This document shows, piece after piece, positions 23,534 to 32,736 of a stretch of 33,745 nucleotides of DNA (position 1 is the first letter of the stretch; each line of letters begins with the position of its first letter). Both the position numbers and the translations under genes were made by a program. Below the pieces are notes generated by a model that ran no database searches, was not told the DNA's origin, and worked only from the letters and a program-made list of their open reading frames with translations. This DNA is from Myxococcales bacterium. GTDB taxonomy: Bacteria; Myxococcota_A; Polyangia; Haliangiales; Haliangiaceae. The stretch lies in assembly GCA_011526095.1 (NCBI GenBank), contig WYBA01000425.1, positions 1-33,745 on the forward strand. Reading direction: 5' to 3'.

Positions 23534-24133
23534 GTGGCCGTGTCTGCCGCGTACATCGACGATGTGGTGCTGGTCGATCGCGTCCTGGGGGGCGAGCAGG
23601 CGGCCGCGCGCGATCTGTTCCGGCGCCACCGCGCGCGGGTCCACGCCAGCCTGTTCCGCGTGCTCGGGTCGAACCGCGACATGGACGACCTGATGCAGGA
23701 GGCCTTCCTGCAGGTGTTCCAGTCGCTGCGCGCGTGGCGGGCCGAGGCCAGCCTGGCGACGTGGATCGACCGGATCGCCGTGCGCGTCGCGTTCCGCTGG
23801 CTGCGCAAGCGCGGCGCGACGCCGCCGGCGCTGGAGCTCCACGACGACGACGCGATCGTCCCGTTGTCGCACGGCGGCGCGCGCCGCCAGCTCGCCCGCG
23901 ACGCCGTGCGCCGGCTGTACGGCGCGCTCGACCGGATGTCGCCGGCGGCGCGGGTCGCGTTCGCGCTGTACGAGATCGACGGGCGGCCGGTCGCCGAGGT
24001 GGCCGAGCTGACCGGCGCGACCGTGACCGCGACCAAGGTCCGGCTGTGGCGCGCGCGCCGCCAGCTCGACGCGGCGGCGGCCGAGGATCCGGTGCTGCGC
24101 GAGTGGCTCGACGGCGCGGGAGGTGCGCGATGA
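23534..24133 (+). CDS. ECF-type RNA polymerase sigma factor
   Basis: 199 residues from GTG 23534; a second GTG six bases on is also possible. Region 2 is typical: ARDLFRRHRARVHASLFRVLGSNRDMDDLMQEAFLQVFQSLRAW, with the D-D-x-x-Q-E-x-F core that binds core polymerase, then SLATWIDRIAVRVAFRWLRKR, which reads the -10 element. Region 4 near the C-terminus (LYGALDRMSPAARVAFALYEIDGRPVAEVAELTGATVTATKVRLWRARRQL) holds the -35-reading helix-turn-helix. The stop overlaps the start of the next gene (ATGA), which encodes a FecR-like membrane protein, so a sigma/regulator pair is likely. The signal is unknown. Confidence 0.95.
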   Translation: MAVSAAYIDDVVLVDRVLGGEQAAARDLFRRHRARVHASLFRVLGSNRDMDDLMQEAFLQVFQSLRAWRAEASLATWIDRIAVRVAFRWLRKRGATPPALELHDDDAIVPLSHGGARRQLARDAVRRLYGALDRMSPAARVAFALYEIDGRPVAEVAELTGATVTATKVRLWRARRQLDAAAAEDPVLREWLDGAGGAR

Positions 24134-25299
24134 GCGAGGGCCGGCTGCGCGACCGCGTCCCGGTCGAGGCGCTCGACGACGAGCGGCTGTCGCGGATCGA
24201 GCGCGGCGTGATCTCCGCGCTGCCGGCGCGGCCGGGCGCGCGCGCGCCGTGGCGCGGCGCCGCGCCGTGGCTGGCGGCGGCGGTCGCCGCGGCGGTGGCG
24301 GCGGTGGCGCTGGTCGGGCTGTGGCGCCGCGGCGACGGCGGCGCCCCGCTCGCGGCGCGCCCGACGACGATCGTCGCCGGCGCGGCCGGCGCGACGATCG
24401 ACCTCGGCGACGCGGTGATCGTCGCCGGCGGCGGCGCGACGTTCTCGGTGGCGCGCCCCGACGGGGGCGTCGACATCGCGCTGACCCGCGGCAAGCTCGA
24501 GCTCGACGTCGCGCCGCGGCGCGGGCGCCCGCCGCTGGTCGTCCACGCCGACGACGTCGCCGTCGTGGTCGTCGGCACGCGGTTCGCGGTCGAGCGCGGC
24601 GACGAGGTGGCGGTGACCGTGACCGAGGGGCTCGTCCGGGTCGAGCGCGGCGGCACGACCGACATGGTCGCGGCCGGCCAGGCGTGGTCGCAGCGCGCGC
24701 GGGTCGCGGCCGGGCCGGCGGCGCCGGCGGCGCCAGCGGAGGGTGATGTGCCGGTCGTGGCGACGACGGCAGGCGATGGCGCGGCGACCGGCGCCGAGAT
24801 CGACGTCGACGTGCTGCGCGACCGCGCCGCGGCCGTCCCGCCGGCGCCGACGCGCGACGGCGGCGAAGGCGAGGCGCGCGACCGCCGCGGCGACGCCCGC
24901 GAGCGCCGCCGCGACCCCGCCGCGACCGACGACCGGCGCCCCTCCGGCCGGCAGGCCGGCGCCGCGGTCGAGCTCGATCCGCTCGCCGAGCTGGCCGCGG
25001 ACCTCGCCGCGCAGCCGCTCGCCGCCGCTGGCGCCGGCGCGTCCGGCGAGCTCTACGGCAAGGCGCTCGCCGAGTTCCGCCGCGGCCGCGCGCGCGAGGC
25101 GGGCCGCCTGCTCGACGCCTACCGCGTGCGGTTCCCGTCGGGGAGCGAGCGCGAGGCGGTGGCCTGGCTGCGCGTGCGGATCGCGTGCGCAGGCGGCATC
25201 GCCGATGGGTGCCGGAAGGCAGCGAACGCCTACCTCGGCGCCCACGACGACGGCGGCCGCCGGGCCGGGATCGCGCGGCGCATCACCGCGACCCGGTGA
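24130..25299 (+). CDS. FecR-domain membrane protein with TPR-like C-terminus, likely regulator of the ECF sigma factor
   Basis: 389 residues from ATG 24130, overlapping the sigma gene by 4 bases. Layout: a cytoplasmic head of about 43 residues (VEALDDERLSRIERGVISAL); one membrane helix about 44-65 (APWLAAAVAAAVAAVALVGLW); a periplasmic FecR-type beta domain about 75-195, with GATIDLGDAVIVAGGGATFSV, GKLELDVAPR, VVHADDVAVVVVGTRFAVERGDEVAVTVTEG LVRV and AAGQ; a disordered Arg/Asp-rich stretch to about 275; then a TPR-like end (YGKALAEFRRGRAREAGRLL). There is no zinc-binding anti-sigma HxxxCxxC motif. FecR-type proteins pass signals across the inner membrane to ECF sigma factors; the pairing here rests on gene overlap. 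No TonB-dependent receptor is next to it. Confidence 0.88.
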   Translation: MSEGRLRDRVPVEALDDERLSRIERGVISALPARPGARAPWRGAAPWLAAAVAAAVAAVALVGLWRRGDGGAPLAARPTTIVAGAAGATIDLGDAVIVAGGGATFSVARPDGGVDIALTRGKLELDVAPRRGRPPLVVHADDVAVVVVGTRFAVERGDEVAVTVTEGLVRVERGGTTDMVAAGQAWSQRARVAAGPAAPAAPAEGDVPVVATTAGDGAATGAEIDVDVLRDRAAAVPPAPTRDGGEGEARDRRGDARERRRDPAATDDRRPSGRQAGAAVELDPLAELAADLAAQPLAAAGAGASGELYGKALAEFRRGRAREAGRLLDAYRVRFPSGSEREAVAWLRVRIACAGGIADGCRKAANAYLGAHDDGGRRAGIARRITATR

Positions 25300-25375
25300 G
25301 CCGCGCGAGGCGGCACGGCCCGCGCCGGCCCTCGACCCTCGCCCCCGCCCCGCGGTACGATGGGCGCCGCAGCGC

Positions 25376-26653
25376 ATGGGGACGACGCTGACCATCGAGC
25401 TCCGCTCCGTCGACGACGTGCGGCGCGAGTGGGCGAACCACCTGTCGAAGGGCGGCGCCTACGTGCGCGGCGCGAGCGCCGACGGCGCGGTGACGCTGGT
25501 GCTCGTCGGTCCCGCCGGGCCGCTCGAGCTGGCGGCGCGCACGGTGTTCCGCTCGGGCGACGGCGTCGGGCTCGAGCTCCACGGCTTCGGGCCGGAGCTG
25601 CGCGACCGGATCGAGGTGTGGGTCGAGGCGTGCGCGTCGACGCCGGCGCCGCGGGCCGTGGACGACCTCGGCGCGAGCCTTGACGACGGGCTCGACGGCG
25701 CGACCGTCCGCGCCGCGCCCGCCGACGGGTTCGACGGCGCGACCGTCCGGGACGCGCACGGCGCGCTCGGGACGGCCGAGACGATCACGGCCGCCGCGAT
25801 CGCCGAGACGATGGTCGCGGCCGCGGTCACCCCGGCGCCTGCCCTCGACGACTTCGATCCGCCGACGACGCGCGCGCAGCCCGGGCTGCCGACGGTCCGG
25901 TTCTCGATGGGCGAGGTGCGGGCGTTCACGCCCGAGCCGGTCGCGGCGCCGCCGGCGTCCCCGCGGCCCGCCGCCCGGGCCCCAGCGCCCCCCCCTGCGC
26001 CCCCCCCTGCGCCACGCGCGGAGCCGCCGCCGGTCGACCTCGGGATCGATCTCGGCGCCGCGGACGCGCCGATCGATCTGGGGCTCGACCTCGCGCTCGG
26101 AGAGCCCGCCGTTGCTGCACCCGTGGCCGCGCCGGCGCCAGCGGTCGTCGCGAGCGACGACGGCGACCACGAGCCGGCGGACCGGGACAGCGCCGACGCC
26201 GCCGCCGAACGCCACGACGACGACGACGACGATCCGGATCCCGTGTTCCGCTCGGCGCGCGAGAAGCTGCGCAACCTGCCGGTGGCGCAGCAGCTGCGCG
26301 TCGCGCGCGAGGGCGAGCTCAACGAGCGGATCGCGCTCGAGCGGATGTACGGCAAGATGGTGTGGGAGGCGCTGCTGCGCAACCCGCGGATCACGCACCC
26401 CGAGGTCGCGCGGATCTCGCGCATGGGCGCCCTGCCCCGCCCGCTGATCGAGCTGATCGTCGGCAACACGGCGTGGCTGCGCTCGCCCGAGGTCCGGCGC
26501 GCGCTGCTCGGCAACATCCGGCTCACCGCCGACATGATCCCGCGCATCCTGCGCCTGCTCCCCAAGCACGAGCTCAAGCTCGTGCCGAGCCAGTCGGCGT
26601 ACTCGCTCGCGGTGCGCGACGCCGCGCGCAAGCTGCTCAAGGACCAGGTCTAG
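25376..26653 (+). CDS. PilZ-like protein with conserved helical C-terminal domain
   Basis: 425 residues from ATG 25376. The N-terminal 85 residues look like a PilZ-type barrel: VRREWANHLSKGGAYVRG carries the N-x-S-x-G-G element, and GDGVGLELHGFGPELRDRI fits the later strand and helix. The arginine pair (RxxxR) needed for cyclic-di-GMP is not clear, so binding is doubtful. Residues about 95-290 are Pro/Ala/Asp-rich and disordered, with a DDDDDDP run. The last 135 residues form an ordered helical domain: LRNLPVAQQLRVAREGELNE, ERMYGKMVWEALLRNPRIT, PEVARISRMGALPRPLIELI, NIRLTADMIPRILRLLPKHE, which I recall only as a conserved myxobacterial region without assigned function. No signal peptide. Alone, 76 bases after the FecR gene. 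Confidence 0.82.
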   Translation: MGTTLTIELRSVDDVRREWANHLSKGGAYVRGASADGAVTLVLVGPAGPLELAARTVFRSGDGVGLELHGFGPELRDRIEVWVEACASTPAPRAVDDLGASLDDGLDGATVRAAPADGFDGATVRDAHGALGTAETITAAAIAETMVAAAVTPAPALDDFDPPTTRAQPGLPTVRFSMGEVRAFTPEPVAAPPASPRPAARAPAPPPAPPPAPRAEPPPVDLGIDLGAADAPIDLGLDLALGEPAVAAPVAAPAPAVVASDDGDHEPADRDSADAAAERHDDDDDDPDPVFRSAREKLRNLPVAQQLRVAREGELNERIALERMYGKMVWEALLRNPRITHPEVARISRMGALPRPLIELIVGNTAWLRSPEVRRALLGNIRLTADMIPRILRLLPKHELKLVPSQSAYSLAVRDAARKLLKDQV

Positions 26654-26845
26654 CTAGCCGGCCGCGCCGGGGCCGTCGTCACCGGACGCGAGGGACGCGC
26701 GCGAAAACGTGCGCGGAGCCCCGCGCGGGCTGCCACTCGTTGCCACCCGTTCGCGTCACGGACGGCGCGCGCGCCGGCCACGGCACCGATCGAACCCACC
26801 GGCACGCCGCCCGCCGCGGCGCCGGTCCAGCCACGGAGCCCGCCT

Positions 26846-28234
26846 GTGCCCCGACGCCCCTCGTCCGTCCTGCGCTCGACCCTCGCCCTGGCCCTGACCC
26901 TCGCGCCGCTGACCGCGTGCATCGACCGCGAGATCACGCGCGTCGATCCACAGCAAGAGCGGACGGAGAACCTCGAGTTCACCGCCGAGCTCAACCGCAA
27001 GCTCGACATCCTGTTCGTCGTCGACGACTCGAACTCGATGGAGCGAGAGCAGCTCGAGATCGCGGCGAACTTCCGCCGCATGATCGAGATCCTCGAGACC
27101 GTGCCCGGCGGCCTGCCGGACATCCACATCGGCGTGATCACCACCAACGTCGGCGCCGGCGAGTCGTGCCCGGTCCCGTCGTACGGGCCGGGCGTGCTGC
27201 GCGACCGCGGCGCCACGACCTGCCCGATGTTGACGACCAACTTCATCGAGGACGTCGCCGACGGCGCCGGGGGCCGCACGCGCAACTACAGCGGGACGCT
27301 CGACGACGCGTTCGCGTGCGTCGCGGAGCAGGGCCTGGGCGGCTGCGGGTTCGAGCAGCCGCTCGAGGCGATCCGCCGCGCCCTCGATCCGGGCAACACC
27401 GCGAACGCCGGGTTCGTCCGCCCCGACGCGACCCTCGCGATCGTGATCCTGTCCGACGAGGACGACTGCTCGGCCGCGCCGGGGCTGTTCGACAGCAGCA
27501 CGTCAGAGCTCGGCCCGGTCAAGAACTTCCGCTGCTTCGAGTACGGGATCGAGTGCGAGGGCATCCCGCCCGAGCAGGAGGGCGCCCGCGAGACCTGCTC
27601 GCCGCGCAGCGACTCGCCGTACCTCACACCGATCGAGGAGTACGCGGACTTCCTCCGCGGGCTCAAGCCGGTCGACAGCCGGCTGATCGTCGCCGGCATC
27701 CTCGGCGACGCCGGACCGATCCGCGTCGGGTGGGTCGCGGACTCCAACAACCTCACGCACCTCGACGTGCTGCGGAGCTGCGAGATCGGCGAGAACGACC
27801 CGCACGGCGCGTACCCGCCGATCCGGACGGACGCGCTGCTCGCCCGCCTCCCCAACGCCGTGCGGACCGGGATCTGCGACGACGACCTCTCGACCGCGAT
27901 GGAGGACATCGCCGAGGAGATCCTGCGCGGGATCCTCGGCGCGTGCTTCGAGGGGACGCCGGTCGACATCGACCCGAGCACCGACGGCCTGCAGGCGGAG
28001 TGCTCGGTCGTCGAGATCCAGGCCCCCGGCGCCGACGACGAGGTCCGGGACATCCTGCCGCCGTGCGGCCCGGGCAACCCCGCGAACGCGCCGACCGAGG
28101 CGTGCTGGACGATCGTCGAGGACGCCGAGCTGTGCGCGGTCTTCCCGACGACGCTCAAGGTCGACGTCCGCTACCCCGAGGGGACCGTCCGCGACCCGGA
28201 CACGGTGATCGACGTGCAGTGCCAGACGCGCTGA
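26846..28234 (+). CDS. VWA-like lipoprotein with MIDAS motif
   Basis: 462 residues from GTG 26846. Lipoprotein signal: MPRRPSSVLRSTLALALTL then PLTAC with the lipid Cys at 25. A von Willebrand A-type start follows: KLDILFVVDDSNSMEREQ, where D60-x-S62-x-S64 is the metal-ion-dependent adhesion motif, then IHIGVITTNVGAG and, about 100 residues on, ATLAIVILSDEDDCS. The middle insert is cysteine-rich (GESCPVP, TTCPML, FACVAEQGLGGCGF, NFRCFEYGIECEG, RETCSPRS), and the C-terminal part has more cysteines, so disulfides are expected. Such lipoproteins are common and numerous on myxobacterial surfaces; their ligands are generally not known. It stands alone: 192 bases upstream hold only GC-rich sequence with a 10-bp direct repeat (TGCCACTCGT/TGCCACCCGT), and a terminator follows. 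Confidence 0.9.
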   Translation: MPRRPSSVLRSTLALALTLAPLTACIDREITRVDPQQERTENLEFTAELNRKLDILFVVDDSNSMEREQLEIAANFRRMIEILETVPGGLPDIHIGVITTNVGAGESCPVPSYGPGVLRDRGATTCPMLTTNFIEDVADGAGGRTRNYSGTLDDAFACVAEQGLGGCGFEQPLEAIRRALDPGNTANAGFVRPDATLAIVILSDEDDCSAAPGLFDSSTSELGPVKNFRCFEYGIECEGIPPEQEGARETCSPRSDSPYLTPIEEYADFLRGLKPVDSRLIVAGILGDAGPIRVGWVADSNNLTHLDVLRSCEIGENDPHGAYPPIRTDALLARLPNAVRTGICDDDLSTAMEDIAEEILRGILGACFEGTPVDIDPSTDGLQAECSVVEIQAPGADDEVRDILPPCGPGNPANAPTEACWTIVEDAELCAVFPTTLKVDVRYPEGTVRDPDTVIDVQCQTR

Positions 28235-28259
28235 CCCCGCGCCGCCCCGAAAACGTCGC

Positions 28260-28287
28260 AGGCCCGGGCGCGCGAGCGCTCGGGCCT
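28260..28287. terminator. Strong hairpin terminator shared by convergent genes
   Basis: AGGCCCG (28260-28266) pairs with CGGGCCT (28281-28287); the stem continues through one G-U pair and four more pairs, closed by a GCGA (GNRA) tetraloop, 12 pairs in all. It lies between the VWA lipoprotein stop and the end of the cox operon. On the minus strand a TTTT run follows 6 bases later, so it suits the cox operon best; the plus side has only short T runs. Confidence 0.75.
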
Positions 28288-28300
28288 GTCGTCATTCAAC

Positions 28301-28355
28301 CGCCGGGGCCACCGCCGGGGCCACCGCCGGGGCCACCGCCGGGGCCACCGCCGGG
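28301..28355. repeat. 12-bp tandem repeat, 4.6 copies
   Basis: The unit cgccggggccac repeats perfectly at 28301-28348 and ends with a partial copy at 28349-28355. It sits in the 3' untranslated part of the cox operon, between the coxD stop (28372) and the terminator. No coding frame of its own is supported. Confidence 0.95.
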
Positions 28356-28371
28356 CGGGCCCGGCGCGGCG

Positions 28372-28740
28372 TCACTTCGTCTGGACCGCGCGATCCAGGT
28401 CCCAGCGGATCGAGTCCTGGTACTGCCCGGAGTCCATCAGCGCGAAGCCGACGAACAGCGCCGCGGCGCACAGGCCTCCGATGACGAGCACCGTGTGGAA
28501 CAGCTTGTCGTAGAACAGGTGCATGAAGAACAGGATGACGAGGGTCGCCTTGACCGCCGCGATCGCCATCGCGATCGCGAGGTTGAGCGACGGCCCGAAG
28601 TCGACCTTGGTGGCGAGCACCGTGATCACCGTGAGCACCATCAGCGCGCCCCAGGTGCCGAGCAGCACCTTGACGGACGCGGTGTGAGCGATCCCGTGAT
28701 CGTGATCGTCGTGGTGGGCGGAAGCGTGCGAGTCGGCCAC
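28372..28740 (-). CDS. caa3-type cytochrome c oxidase subunit IV
   Basis: 122 residues from GTG 28740, chosen because AAGGAG lies 7 bases upstream. The N-terminus is His/Asp-rich (SHASAHHDDHDHGIAH). Three membrane helices follow: about 24-44 (KVLLGTWGALMVLTVITVLAT), 50-75 (LNLAIAMAIAAVKATLVILFFMHL) and 81-101 (HTVLVIGGLCAAALFVGFALM). The middle helix with KATLVILFFMHL is the signature of prokaryotic oxidase subunit IV (COX4_pro). This small inner-membrane subunit stabilises the oxidase and carries no cofactor. Last gene of the operon, 11 bases after the subunit III stop, followed by the repeat and terminator. Confidence 0.93.
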   Translation of the reverse strand: MADSHASAHHDDHDHGIAHTASVKVLLGTWGALMVLTVITVLATKVDFGPSLNLAIAMAIAAVKATLVILFFMHLFYDKLFHTVLVIGGLCAAALFVGFALMDSGQYQDSIRWDLDRAVQTK

Positions 28741-28751
28741 GGCGATGCTCC

Positions 28752-29945
28752 TTAGTGGATGAGGTAGAGCAAGGGGAACAGGAAGATCCAGATCAGGTCG
28801 ACGAGGTGCCAGTACAGCGCCGCGTAGTCGATCGGACCGAAGTAGTCCGGCGTGAAGTGACCCTTGATCGCCCGGATCAGCAGCCAGATGAACACGAAGA
28901 TGCCGAACAGCACGTGGATGCCGTGCAGCCCGGTCATCGCGAAGTAGATGCTGAAGAACATGTTCGTGTGCTCGGGCGGCGGCCCCATCGACGCCTGCAC
29001 CTTCAGGTCGTGGGCCGACGGCGTCGTGCTCGGCACGACGAGCGGCTGACCGAAGCCCGGGCCGTGCGAGACGTCGGCGTGCGGATCGCCGTCGGCCGAG
29101 GGCTCGGGCGCCGGCTCGCACTGGAGATCGATGCCGAACGTGCTGCCGCGGACGCGGCCGTCGCCGTAGTGGACGAGGGCGGCCACGGTCGGCCCCTCCT
29201 TGTCCGGCGCGCACACGTTCGGGTTCGACTGGATCTCCCAGCACGGCGGGTTCTCCGCGCGCGGCGGGCCGTGGCCGGTCGAGACCATGTTGCACACCGG
29301 CAGCTCGGCGCGGGACACCTCGGTCCGCGCCGCGCCCGCGCCCTGGTACGTCACCTCGTACGCCTTGCAGGCGACCTGCCAGCCCGGCTGCTCCGGCATC
29401 TGGTCGATGTTCGCCGGGACGCACTGCGACGCCTTGGTGCCGTGGCACTCGTTCTTCTTGGTGATCAGCTGGGCGCCGCCCGAGCTGACGCACGGATCGA
29501 ACTTGCGCCCGAACAGGATGCCCTCGTGGACCTTGTGCGTGTACTCGACGTACTTGATCCCGAGGAACCCGAACGCGCACACGATCGTGATCACCAGGCA
29601 CGCGATCAGGCCGCGCCGCTGGCCGAGCTGCGCGCACCGCACCGCCCACGCCGCCGACAGGCTCGACACGATCAGCACCGCGGTGTTGATCGCGCCCCAC
29701 TTCACGTCGAGGTAGTGGCTGGCGTACGCGAAGATCTCGGGGTGGTGGTGGCGGTACAGGATGTACGCGACGAACAGCGCCGAGAAGAACAGGATCTCCT
29801 GGGTCAGGAAGAACCAGATCCCGAGCTTGCCCGAGTCGAACTGGTGCTTCGCGTCGTCGTAGTGGTGCTGGATGAACGGCGAGCCATGGCCGTGGCCGTG
29901 GTCGTCCCCGTGTCCACCCTCGTGGTGAGCGTGCGAGTCGCCCAT
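28752..29945 (-). CDS. ctaE: Cytochrome c oxidase subunit III with large cysteine-rich insertion
   Basis: 397 residues, about 180 more than five-helix bacterial subunit III proteins. A His-rich N-terminus (HAHHEGGHGDDHGHGHG) precedes the five helices: LGIWFFLTQEILFFSALFVAYIL, with Glu50 equivalent to the conserved helix-III Glu; AINTAVLIVSSLSAAWAV; GLIACLVITIVCAFGFLGIKYVEY; then TNMFFSIYFAMTGLHGIHVLFGIFVFIWL and ALYWHLVDLIWIFLFPLLYLIH. Between the third and fourth helix, where most homologues have a short loop, lie residues about 142-322 with eight cysteines (152, 167, 175, 193, 218, 235, 245, 276). By the topology of known subunit III this loop faces the periplasm, so four disulfides are possible. 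No CxxCH heme motif. Subunit III borders subunit I and supports proton uptake stability. It starts 1 base after the coxA stop. Confidence 0.93.
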   Translation of the reverse strand: MGDSHAHHEGGHGDDHGHGHGSPFIQHHYDDAKHQFDSGKLGIWFFLTQEILFFSALFVAYILYRHHHPEIFAYASHYLDVKWGAINTAVLIVSSLSAAWAVRCAQLGQRRGLIACLVITIVCAFGFLGIKYVEYTHKVHEGILFGRKFDPCVSSGGAQLITKKNECHGTKASQCVPANIDQMPEQPGWQVACKAYEVTYQGAGAARTEVSRAELPVCNMVSTGHGPPRAENPPCWEIQSNPNVCAPDKEGPTVAALVHYGDGRVRGSTFGIDLQCEPAPEPSADGDPHADVSHGPGFGQPLVVPSTTPSAHDLKVQASMGPPPEHTNMFFSIYFAMTGLHGIHVLFGIFVFIWLLIRAIKGHFTPDYFGPIDYAALYWHLVDLIWIFLFPLLYLIH

Positions 29946-29946
29946 C

Positions 29947-31620
<1,674 letters not shown>

Positions 31621-31626
31621 GGCGAC

Positions 31627-32736
31627 CTACTTGAGGCTCTCGATGTATGCGATGAGGCCCGCGATCTCCTTCTCGGAGAGGAGACCGGCGTACGACGTCA
31701 TCTGACCGCCCGCGAATTCGGCCCGCTTCTGCGCGTTGGGCTCCTCGATCGCGGTCTTGATGTACTGGGCGTCGACCGTCGCGGTGCTGCCGTCGGCCAT
31801 CTTGGCCGACTCTCCCCAGATGCCCTTCCAGCTCGGCCCGACGCGCGGGCTGCCGTCGATGCTGTGGCACGCGGCGCAGCCCTTCTTTTCGTAGAGCTGC
31901 TTGCCGAGCTCGACCGGCGGCAGCGTCGCCGACCGCTCCTCGACCGTCGCCAGGTACCGCTCGTACCCGCCGGTCTCGTGCACGATCACGCGCACCTTCA
32001 TCATCGAGTGGTCCTTGCCGCAGTACTCGGTGCAGTACAGGCGGTAGACGCCCGGGCGCGTCGGCGTGAACTGCAGGTACGTGTAGCGGCGCGGCACCAG
32101 GTCCTGCTTCACGCGGAAGTTCGGGACGTAGAAGCTGTGCAGCACGTCGGTCGACGTCATGCGCAGCCGCACCGGCTGACCGACCGGGACGTGGAGGTTG
32201 TTGTCGACGGTGCCGTTGGGGTAGGTGAACGACCACGCCCACTTCTGCCCGGTGACGTCGATCTGGAGCGCGCCACCGCGCTCGGCGGTGAACGCGAGGT
32301 AGCCGCGCCAGCCGCCGAGGAACAGGAACACGCAGATGATCGTCGGGATGACCGTCCAGGTGATCTCGAGCGTGTCGTTGTGCGACGGCGACGGCTGCGC
32401 CTTGTGGCCCGGGCGCGCGCGGTACTTGATCACGAAGTAGACGGTCGCGATCGTGACGCCGGTGAAGAAGAAGATCGACAGGCCGAGCACCGCGTAGAAC
32501 ATGAAGTCCGACGGGTCGGCCTCCTCGGCGGCCGGGGTCGGCAGCCAGAAGTTGCCGCCGGTGTTCCACGGCTGCGCCTCGATCTCCTCGAGCCACAGGA
32601 CGTTGGGCGTCTTGGGCTCCGCGGCGGGCTCGGCGGCCGCAGGCGGCTCGGCGGCGGGGGTCTGCGCCGACGCGGGGCCGGCGAGGACGGCGACGCTGAT
32701 CACCAGCGCCAGAACGGACAGCAGACGGTTCTTCAT
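31627..32736 (-). CDS. ctaC: Cytochrome c oxidase subunit II with fused cytochrome c (caa3 type)
   Basis: 369 residues from ATG 32736, overlapping the SCO stop (ATGA). Signal sequence to about residue 24 (VAVLAGPASA), a Pro/Ala spacer, then two membrane helices (about 79-102 and 122-142). The cupredoxin domain has GQKWAWSFTYP and the complete CuA site: His200, Cys235, Glu237, Cys239, His243, Met246 (CTEYCGKDHSMM). A C-terminal cytochrome c domain binds one heme through CAACH (287-291), with Met346 (GGQMTSY) as the likely sixth ligand. It takes electrons from the quinol-oxidising complex or a soluble carrier and passes them through CuA to subunit I. The heme domain makes this a caa3 enzyme. 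CuA assembly would rely on the SCO protein encoded just upstream. Confidence 0.97.
   Translation of the reverse strand: MKNRLLSVLALVISVAVLAGPASAQTPAAEPPAAAEPAAEPKTPNVLWLEEIEAQPWNTGGNFWLPTPAAEEADPSDFMFYAVLGLSIFFFTGVTIATVYFVIKYRARPGHKAQPSPSHNDTLEITWTVIPTIICVFLFLGGWRGYLAFTAERGGALQIDVTGQKWAWSFTYPNGTVDNNLHVPVGQPVRLRMTSTDVLHSFYVPNFRVKQDLVPRRYTYLQFTPTRPGVYRLYCTEYCGKDHSMMKVRVIVHETGGYERYLATVEERSATLPPVELGKQLYEKKGCAACHSIDGSPRVGPSWKGIWGESAKMADGSTATVDAQYIKTAIEEPNAQKRAEFAGGQMTSYAGLLSEKEIAGLIAYIESLK

Noticed and set aside
26690..26730. Hairpins CGCGC/GCGCG and GCCC/GGGC after the PilZ-like gene
   Set aside because: Short GC stems without a T-run are expected by chance in such sequence.
28301..28355. A P-P-G-P repeat peptide encoded by the 12-bp array on the plus strand
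   Set aside because: The only frame containing it is a long shadow of other genes; no start or ribosome site is linked to it.
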